Assembly (NCBI GenBank): GCA_937867025.1 | Contig: CALMKH010000098.1 | Coordinates: 1 to 46,232 of the forward strand | Reading direction: 5' to 3' | DNA length: 46,232 bases | From: an uncultured Bacteroidota bacterium | GTDB lineage: Bacteria > Bacteroidota > Bacteroidia > NS11-12g > UBA955 | Shown: positions 40,141 through 46,232 of the stretch, piece after piece | Position numbering within the stretch: position 1 is the first letter of the stretch | How the letters are laid out: the number at the start of each line of letters is the position of its first letter | The notes under the pieces: generated by a model | The model's database searches: none | What the model was told of the DNA's origin: nothing | What the model saw: the letters and a program-made list of their open reading frames with translations, nothing else | Made by a program: the position numbers and the translations under genes

Positions 40141-41838
40141 ATGACCAGACAAATCTTATGTTTTATTTTACTGGCAAGCTTTGCTGCCGTAAATGCACAG
40201 TCCGTTAAAACTATCAAGCCCAAACCCGGAAAAGCCATCGTTTACCTGACCGGCGCTGAGTTGTCTTATTATGAAAGCCTTGCCCTGGTAAAGGGAACAA
40301 ACGAAATCATCGTGGAGGGTGTTTCACCGTATACGGACGAAACATCCATTTCCGCTTATTTCAAAGGCGGCCTGGTAATTGATACGAAAAAATCATTGCG
40401 GTATCCCGATCCGCCTAAAAATACCTCTGCCAATAAATATGCACTGCAAATAGAGCGCATATCAGATTCATTGGAAGAGCTTGATTTCCTGATAAAGGAT
40501 TGCACCAACAAACAGGATGCCCTGGAAAAGGAAAAAACCCTGCTGCTCGAAAACAGGCTTATCAGGGGTGAATACACAAAGGATTCCATCGACCTGCTGA
40601 AAGCCTCACTCGATCTGCTGCGAACCAGGCTGAACAATATTTATGAGCTGGAACTGGCATTGGAAAGAAAACTTAAGAACCTGTACAAGCTTCGGTCCAG
40701 GCTGAATGAGCGCAAAACCTACTATGTCCTGTTGCAGGAAAACGGGGCTAAGATGGTACAGCCTGAACTCTACCAGCCTGTTCACCAGATTATTGTCACC
40801 ATAGAGGCGGAACAGCCTGTAACGGGCCATCTTTCGCTTAAATATTACGTGCCCAATGCGGGATGGATGCCGGCATACGAAATACAGGCAGCGTCGGGAA
40901 AAGACAAGATACAGCTTGTGTACAGGGCACAGGTTTACCAGAACACGGGGATCGACTGGAAGGATATCGCGCTGGTGCTTTCAACCAGCAACCCGGCTGT
41001 GGGAAATACCAAGCCCACCCTGAGCCTGTGGAACCTGCAATACGGTTATCCCCAAAGCTACCTTGAGAACGCCAACCGTAAGAGGTCGGAAACGCGCAGC
41101 GGTGGAGTATTTTACAATACCCCGCAATTAAACCAGAACCAGGTTGAAGATATGCGGGCTGCAGATGGTACAAACAGCGCGGCAGGGGCGATTGAACCGC
41201 AAGCGCCGGTATTTAATGTCAACGACAACTTTTTCAGGACGGAGTATGAAATAAAGACAAAATATTCCATAGAGGCCGACAACAAAGCGCATAATGTCAT
41301 TATAAGCAACATCGAAGTGCCGGTCTATCTGGCATATTTGTCAGTGCCCAAGCTCGACCGCGATGCATTCCTGATGGCCAAGGTGGCAAACTGGGAAGAC
41401 CTGAACCTGCTTCCGGCAACAGCCAAAATATATTTCGACGAGTCGTATATAGGCATGACTGTAGTTGATCCCTCGACCACCAAAGATACCCTGTATATGA
41501 ATTTAGGCCGCGACAAGTCTATCATAGTGAAAAGGCAGGCTATTAAGGAAAAATGCAAAGAACAGGTGATAGGCGATTTCCGCGTCGTGACAAAGACTAT
41601 CGAAATCACCGTGAGAAACACCAAAGGCATACCGCTGCAGTTTGAGGTGGAAGACCAGATACCTGTCACCTCAGACAATACCATTAAAATATCGCTTGAA
41701 AAGCATAACGCCACATACTATACGGAAAATACCGGTAAATTGACCTGGAAGCTTCATATTATGCCAAAAGAAACCAGGAAGATCGTATTCACCTATGAAG
41801 TCAAATATCCCAAAGACAAAGTGATAGCAGGACTTTAG
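40141..41838 (+). CDS. DUF4139 / mucoidy inhibitor MuiA-like secreted protein
   Basis: Signal peptide; AIVYLTGAELSYYESLALVKGTNEIIVEGVSP; coiled coil; YYVPNAGWMPAYEIQA and C-terminal LTWKLHIMPKETRKIVFTYEVKYPKDK. Confidence 0.85.
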   Translation: MTRQILCFILLASFAAVNAQSVKTIKPKPGKAIVYLTGAELSYYESLALVKGTNEIIVEGVSPYTDETSISAYFKGGLVIDTKKSLRYPDPPKNTSANKYALQIERISDSLEELDFLIKDCTNKQDALEKEKTLLLENRLIRGEYTKDSIDLLKASLDLLRTRLNNIYELELALERKLKNLYKLRSRLNERKTYYVLLQENGAKMVQPELYQPVHQIIVTIEAEQPVTGHLSLKYYVPNAGWMPAYEIQAASGKDKIQLVYRAQVYQNTGIDWKDIALVLSTSNPAVGNTKPTLSLWNLQYGYPQSYLENANRKRSETRSGGVFYNTPQLNQNQVEDMRAADGTNSAAGAIEPQAPVFNVNDNFFRTEYEIKTKYSIEADNKAHNVIISNIEVPVYLAYLSVPKLDRDAFLMAKVANWEDLNLLPATAKIYFDESYIGMTVVDPSTTKDTLYMNLGRDKSIIVKRQAIKEKCKEQVIGDFRVVTKTIEITVRNTKGIPLQFEVEDQIPVTSDNTIKISLEKHNATYYTENTGKLTWKLHIMPKETRKIVFTYEVKYPKDKVIAGL

Positions 41839-41867
41839 TACCCTTCCCGGGTTTGCTTTAAAAAAGA

Positions 41868-41895
41868 AAGGCTCCGCAATTTGCGGAGCCTTTTC
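41868..41895. terminator. Bidirectional intrinsic terminator
   Basis: AAGGCTCCGCAA-T-TTGCGGAGCCTTTT; between convergent genes. Confidence 0.85.
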
Positions 41896-41911
41896 TGTGA
41901 AATATGTTGTA

Positions 41912-42718
41912 TTAACCCAGCCCCGTAGGCTTGGCCACCGACCTTGAATGGATGCACAACACCGGTATGGGGGATGTGCTTACGAGCTGCTGGGCATATG
42001 TGCCCATAAAGAAACTGTTGGTGTTTTCAGTCTCCGTCATAATGGTTATCAGGTCACAATGATGGATCTGGGCGAATTTTATGCAATCTTCGGCTATATT
42101 ATTACCGTAGCTTTCATCAAATGAGGTTTTGATCCCTTCTTTTGCCAGCAGGTTCTCTACCTGGTTCGCATAATGGGCCAATTTTTTCCTTGAATCGTCC
42201 CCTCTCACTTTCGACGTATTGAAAATCAAGACTTCAGCATCAAAACCTTTGGCAAGACTGATTACCCAGTTCACTTTCTGGCGTGTCTCTTCGCTGTCGT
42301 CAAGGGGGGCCATAATCTTGTGAAAGCCTCTGAATGTGGGGACATCTCCCTGCAGGGTAAGCACGGGGCAATGGGAGGTGCTTACTACTTTGAAAGCGTT
42401 GCTGCCGACCCAAAGCTGCTGCCAGCCGGTTATGCCGTAAGCGCCCATGACTATAAGGTCTACGCCGATTTCACGTTCGGCCTTGACGATTTCTTTGTGG
42501 ATACTTCCGCTCCTTTCAATGAAGGTAAAAACCGCATTTTCTTTGGTGCAGATTTCTTTGATTTTATCAAGCACATTTTCGTTGGATTTGTCAGTCGTTA
42601 CATGGATGACATGAAGTTTTGCCTTGTAAATGTTAGATATGGCGATAGCTGTTTTCAAAGCTCCGATTGCAGATGGAGAATCCACAAAGGGAACAAGGAT
42701 GTTGTCAATAGTCGTCAT
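41912..42718 (-). CDS. Universal stress protein with two Usp-like domains
   Basis: NILVPFVDSPSAIGALKTAIAISNIYKAKLHVIHV; GVDLIVMGAYGITGWQQLWVGSNAFKVVSTSHCPVLTL; second domain ends VSTSPIPVLCIHS. Confidence 0.9.
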   Translation of the reverse strand: MTTIDNILVPFVDSPSAIGALKTAIAISNIYKAKLHVIHVTTDKSNENVLDKIKEICTKENAVFTFIERSGSIHKEIVKAEREIGVDLIVMGAYGITGWQQLWVGSNAFKVVSTSHCPVLTLQGDVPTFRGFHKIMAPLDDSEETRQKVNWVISLAKGFDAEVLIFNTSKVRGDDSRKKLAHYANQVENLLAKEGIKTSFDESYGNNIAEDCIKFAQIHHCDLITIMTETENTNSFFMGTYAQQLVSTSPIPVLCIHSRSVAKPTGLG

Positions 42719-42874
42719 AAGTTTGTTTGTGATTTAGGGTTAGAACAAAATAAAAGTAATTTTTTCTAATAACAAAATCCTTTTTGAATTTGAGGATTAA
42801 AAGTAAAATATAAAGCCGGGAGGATGCATGCTGTTTTCGATGGATAAATGGATTAATTCCTGTTATTTTGCACA

Positions 42875-43990
42875 GTGTCCGGCGTCTATATCCATATTCC
42901 TTTTTGCAGGCAGGCCTGCATATATTGCAATTTTTATTTTCTCAAGGGGGATGCGCGGTCAGCGATATTGACCGATGCTTTGCTCCGGGAAATCGATCTG
43001 AGGATACATACCCCGCCCCCTTTTGACCTGGAAACCGTGTATTTCGGAGGAGGCACACCGTCTTTTATAAACCCTGGCCTGGTTGCCTCCCTCATCAAAA
43101 AGATCAAGTCGGTTTTTCCCGGATCGACTCCCCTGGAAATTACGCTTGAGGCTAATCCTGACGACATGACCCGGGAGAAGCTGGAACAATGGAAAGACAT
43201 GGGGATCACACGTTTTAGTGTTGGCGTTCAAAGTTTTTTCGATCATCACCTGAAATGGATGAACAGGGCACACAACGCCGCTGAAGCTGAACATGCGCTG
43301 AAAATGGCCGGTGAAATGGGCTTTGAACTCAGCGCAGACCTGATTTTCGGCATACCGGGGAGCACTATGGGTGAATGGTCTCAGAACCTGGAAAAAATGC
43401 TTGACTATAACATCAGCCACCTTTCGTGCTATGGTCTTACCCTTGAGGATAACACTCCATGGAAAAAGCTTATAACCACCGGCAAATATGCGGGTCCGGA
43501 AGATGCGGGTGCTGCGGAACAGTTTATGTACACCATGGACTTTATGGGCAGGCAGGGTTGGGAACATTACGAAATCAGCAATTACTGCAAGCCCGGATTC
43601 AGGGCCAGGCACAATACTTCTTACTGGCAGGACAAACCTTACATTGGCATCGGCCCTTCGGCTCACTCATACGACGGCCTTGTCAGGTCATGGAACGTAT
43701 CCGATATGCAGGCGTATACAGAGGCCATACTGTCTGGCAATGTGCCTTCTGAAAGCGAACTGCTGGGGCCGGATGAAAAGATCAATGAATACCTGATGAC
43801 CGGTTTAAGGGTTATCTGGGGAGTGAATGAAGACAGGATCAGGGAACTTTCAGGAAAAGCGGGGGAGATTATTGCACAGCTCCAGGCATATGTTAGGGAG
43901 GACAAGGTCATACAGGAAGGCCGCACTTACAGGCTGAGTCCTGCCGGAAAACTGTATGCCGATGCCATTGCAGCATCCCTGTTTGTTTAA
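42875..43990 (+). CDS. hemW: Radical SAM heme chaperone HemW (GTG start)
   Basis: YIHIPFCRQACIYCNFYF CxxxCxxC; VYFGGGTPSF; LEANPDD; SFGVQSF-like RFSVGVQSF; HYEISNYCKPGFRARHNTSYW. Confidence 0.94.
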   Translation: MSGVYIHIPFCRQACIYCNFYFLKGDARSAILTDALLREIDLRIHTPPPFDLETVYFGGGTPSFINPGLVASLIKKIKSVFPGSTPLEITLEANPDDMTREKLEQWKDMGITRFSVGVQSFFDHHLKWMNRAHNAAEAEHALKMAGEMGFELSADLIFGIPGSTMGEWSQNLEKMLDYNISHLSCYGLTLEDNTPWKKLITTGKYAGPEDAGAAEQFMYTMDFMGRQGWEHYEISNYCKPGFRARHNTSYWQDKPYIGIGPSAHSYDGLVRSWNVSDMQAYTEAILSGNVPSESELLGPDEKINEYLMTGLRVIWGVNEDRIRELSGKAGEIIAQLQAYVREDKVIQEGRTYRLSPAGKLYADAIAASLFV

Positions 43991-44000
43991 ACATGCCATA

Positions 44001-44034
44001 AAAAAATCCCGCCCGGTTAACAGGCAGGATTTTT
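44001..44034 (+). terminator. Probable intrinsic terminator after hemW
   Basis: AAAATCC-c-GCC-cggttaaca-GGC-a-GGATTTT with T tract; one mismatch. Confidence 0.65.
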
Positions 44035-44072
44035 CCAGTATAATTCCATCCGCAACAGATTTTTTTGTATAG

Positions 44073-45074
44073 CTAGAGGGCCTTGATCAGGTTCTCAAGT
44101 TCCAGATTGGTACATTTGGTCATAGACGTAAATTCAACTTCCGTTTCATCAGTGAACGTAAATTCCTTTACGGCATATTCCAGGTCGTCATCTCCCGGTC
44201 CAGTCTTTTTATAGATGAGTACTTTTGCGACCTCGCCTAATGGTAACTGGTAATAGGTGGCCATGCGGTCTTCAATTGTCAGCCAATGACACCACGCGCA
44301 GCAGTTGTAGGTTTTGAAGAGCAACAGGGCAGTGCTGTTGGTGTCATTGCAACCGTCCGGCATTTTTATCCTGAATTTCTTGATGAGGTTCTTGAATTTG
44401 AATGCTTCGCGGTCGATATTGCAATAGCCGAATTTAAAATAGTTGAATTGCTGGAAATATTTCTTTTTCTGCTGCTGGGCTGAATCCTGGACAGGCTTGA
44501 TCGGGACGGAGTCTTTTTTCACCCAGTCAATCTTATTCAGGCTGTCGCGTTGATTCGGATTGCCCTCCCAGATATTCATGGGATCTTCTCCCTGGTTGCT
44601 TTGAGGGATGATCATGGTAAAGCCCACATTGTTTTTCAGGTGCAGTTCCTGACCGTTTTTCCGGGCCATCAGGTAGAACATTCCACCCGACTCCAGCAAC
44701 TGGTTGCCCGAAGTGACTGTGATCCCTGAAAACAGCATATCAGCTTTGTTCATATATTCTTTCAGCTCAATGTCCACAGAGCCTGTGACAGGATTGTTGG
44801 AGGCGTCCAGCAGGGAATTGGCAGGAAAATAGAACATGCTGCCTTTAGCGCCTGTTATCCATTGGCCTGAAGCGGCATTAATGGTGAATGATTGTTTTTG
44901 TGGCGCCTTTTTCGACCAGGTGGCCAGGGTATTGACAGGGTAATTGGTGACAGGGTTGCCATTGTTGTTTCCCTTGTTGTTGACGAAAACCGTGGTCCTG
45001 TCTTTTTTGCATGCCTGGAAAATCAGCAGGCAGAAAGCCATAAGCATGGCAGTGATGAATAATGTTTTTTTCAT
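44073..45074 (-). CDS. Hypothetical lipoprotein
   Basis: Lipobox signal MKKTLFITAMLMAFCLLIFQACKKD; 333 aa. Confidence 0.75.
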   Translation of the reverse strand: MKKTLFITAMLMAFCLLIFQACKKDRTTVFVNNKGNNNGNPVTNYPVNTLATWSKKAPQKQSFTINAASGQWITGAKGSMFYFPANSLLDASNNPVTGSVDIELKEYMNKADMLFSGITVTSGNQLLESGGMFYLMARKNGQELHLKNNVGFTMIIPQSNQGEDPMNIWEGNPNQRDSLNKIDWVKKDSVPIKPVQDSAQQQKKKYFQQFNYFKFGYCNIDREAFKFKNLIKKFRIKMPDGCNDTNSTALLLFKTYNCCAWCHWLTIEDRMATYYQLPLGEVAKVLIYKKTGPGDDDLEYAVKEFTFTDETEVEFTSMTKCTNLELENLIKAL

Positions 45075-45151
45075 GATTATTTTGATTTAATTTTTTTCGG
45101 TGATTGTATAAGATATCAAGTGATTGAATAAAGGTCACAAGGGTTTAGGGA

Positions 45152-45823
45152 TTAAAAATCGGCGGGACATTTGTTGTACCTGGGTTTAGCCTTTCCTTTA
45201 ATGCCATGGCAGAACACCAATCCCGCAAATACCTGGTTAAGTGATACGTCATACACGAGTTGCTGTTCAAGGGTATGTCTTAATCCGACAAAGGGTTGCA
45301 GGTAATTTGAAGGGCCGACAGCGCATTTGAGCCCCATACCAGCCTGCATCATGGTACGCGATACGGGCCAGTAAGAGTCTGGTATGATATCATTTGTGTA
45401 GCGTTCCTCGCCCCATCTCCTGAATAATGCCTGGGTTCCTCCGAATACAAATGCCTGTACTTTCTGTGCGTTCGGGTTCAATACGAGATTCAGGCAAAGG
45501 TTGACCTGGGTGAAGCGCACATCGGCGTCGATAAACACCGCATCGGAGCGCTTAAAATCGGGAGAATACTTCGCACGTGTAAGCAGGACGGAGGCATCGA
45601 TGAACCAGCGTTTGCTGAGGTTTACGGCCGTATAGAGGCCGGCGCCGGCTTTCAGTCCGGGCTCATATTCCGCCTGGGTAAGATTTTCTGCCGTTTCTAT
45701 TTTCAGCCTGTTAAACTCCAGCTTACCGATAAGGCCCCATCGGAATTCGCTGTTCTGCGACTGTGCAGGGGCGAAAATCAGCAGGAAAAGACCTGCGAAA
45801 AGAGCACGGATGAAATGTTTCAT
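45152..45823 (-). CDS. Outer-membrane beta-barrel-like protein
   Basis: Signal peptide MKHFIRALFAGLFLLIFAPAQSQ; alternating amphipathic strands. Confidence 0.65.
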   Translation of the reverse strand: MKHFIRALFAGLFLLIFAPAQSQNSEFRWGLIGKLEFNRLKIETAENLTQAEYEPGLKAGAGLYTAVNLSKRWFIDASVLLTRAKYSPDFKRSDAVFIDADVRFTQVNLCLNLVLNPNAQKVQAFVFGGTQALFRRWGEERYTNDIIPDSYWPVSRTMMQAGMGLKCAVGPSNYLQPFVGLRHTLEQQLVYDVSLNQVFAGLVFCHGIKGKAKPRYNKCPADF

Positions 45824-45872
45824 ACCCTAACAGACGAGGGGGGAGGAAAAAATGTGACATGCATATGAATTT

Positions 45873-45999
45873 TACCTGTACCAGTTAGGTTTTCGAACCT
45901 AACGGTACGGCATTACTTATTCTACAGAGTGTTTTCTTCGAAAACCTACTTAGAATGAGTAGACCTTATAGAAATGAAGGGGTTACGCGTTTACAGGTA
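45873..45999. other. Candidate structured (three-way junction) intergenic element
   Basis: Closing TACCTGTA (45873-45880)/TACAGGTA (45992-45999); hairpin GTACC-a-GTTAGGTT-TTCG-AACCTAAC-GGTAC (45878-45908); hairpin ACTTATTCTA...TAGAATGAGT (45915-45960) with inner GTTTTC-TTC-GAAAAC. Confidence 0.5.
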
Positions 46000-46038
46000 T
46001 GAGACAGGATATTATTTTTATTATTTAAAAATTTCCCT

Positions 46039-46046
46039 TATTTTTG
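46039..46046 (+). promoter_or_regulatory. -7 promoter element upstream of tRNA-Ala
   Basis: TATTTTTG matches TAnnTTTG; no clear TTTG at -33. Confidence 0.5.
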
Positions 46047-46094
46047 CAATCCCAAAATAATTCACAGGGATTATCAGGGAGTTCTTAAGATTAT

Positions 46095-46168
46095 GGGGGA
46101 TTAGCTCAGCTGGCTAGAGCGTTTGCATGGCATGCAAAAGGTCATCGGTTCGACTCCGATATTCTCCA
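46095..46168 (+). tRNA. tRNA-Ala (anticodon GGC)
   Basis: Cloverleaf: GGGGGAT/ATTCTCC acceptor with G3-U70, D-arm GCTC/GAGC, anticodon arm TTTGC-ATGGCAT-GCAAA, T-arm ATCGG-TTCGACT-CCGAT. CCA not encoded. Confidence 0.95.
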
Positions 46169-46181
46169 CAGAACATTCAAG

Positions 46182-46206
46182 TGCCGCCCACCGGGCGGCA
46201 TTTTTT
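46182..46206 (+). terminator. Intrinsic terminator after tRNA-Ala
   Basis: TGCCGCCC-ACC-GGGCGGCA followed by TTTTTT. Confidence 0.9.
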
Positions 46207-46232
46207 GTTTCCGGGCCACGTCAAAAGCGACT

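Noticed and set aside
42959-43666. 235-aa - strand ORF antisense to hemW
   Set aside because: Shadow ORF of a conserved radical SAM gene.

Overview
The window is a Bacteroidota-type chromosomal segment, judged from TAnnTTTG-type promoters, gene starts with few Shine-Dalgarno sequences, a T9SS sorting domain and LytTR/propeller regulators. Its core is one uninterrupted str-S10-spc-alpha ribosomal protein supercluster on the + strand (rpsL to rplQ, about 8.8-25.7 kb), without tuf and without map or adk between secY and infA. A second ribosomal operon, rpsF-rpsR-rplI, lies on the - strand (29.9-31.0 kb). Flanking genes: an ABC-2 exporter pair; an M48 metalloprotease with two paralogous YAF-ending secreted proteins and a lipoprotein; an LTA-synthase-like sulfatase; a 1238-aa TraB/GumN-like fusion protein; a LytTR/propeller two-component system; a TPR protein; a peptidase-S74 stalk protein with a T9SS C-terminus; a bacilliredoxin; a DOPA-dioxygenase-like enzyme; a DUF4139/MuiA-like protein; a universal stress protein; HemW; a lipoprotein; a beta-barrel protein; and tRNA-Ala(GGC). 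The most interesting unexplained signals are (1) two copies of a GC-rich, structured intergenic repeat (about 4-126 and 26000-26097) with shared linear motifs and a sequence-divergent hairpin at the same place; (2) a possible three-way-junction structured element at 45873-45999; (3) a small membrane ORF next to repeat copy B; and (4) the M48 protease/beta-barrel pair/lipoprotein cluster. No CRISPR array, transposase or prophage was seen. All family calls come from reading motifs by eye; no database search was run.
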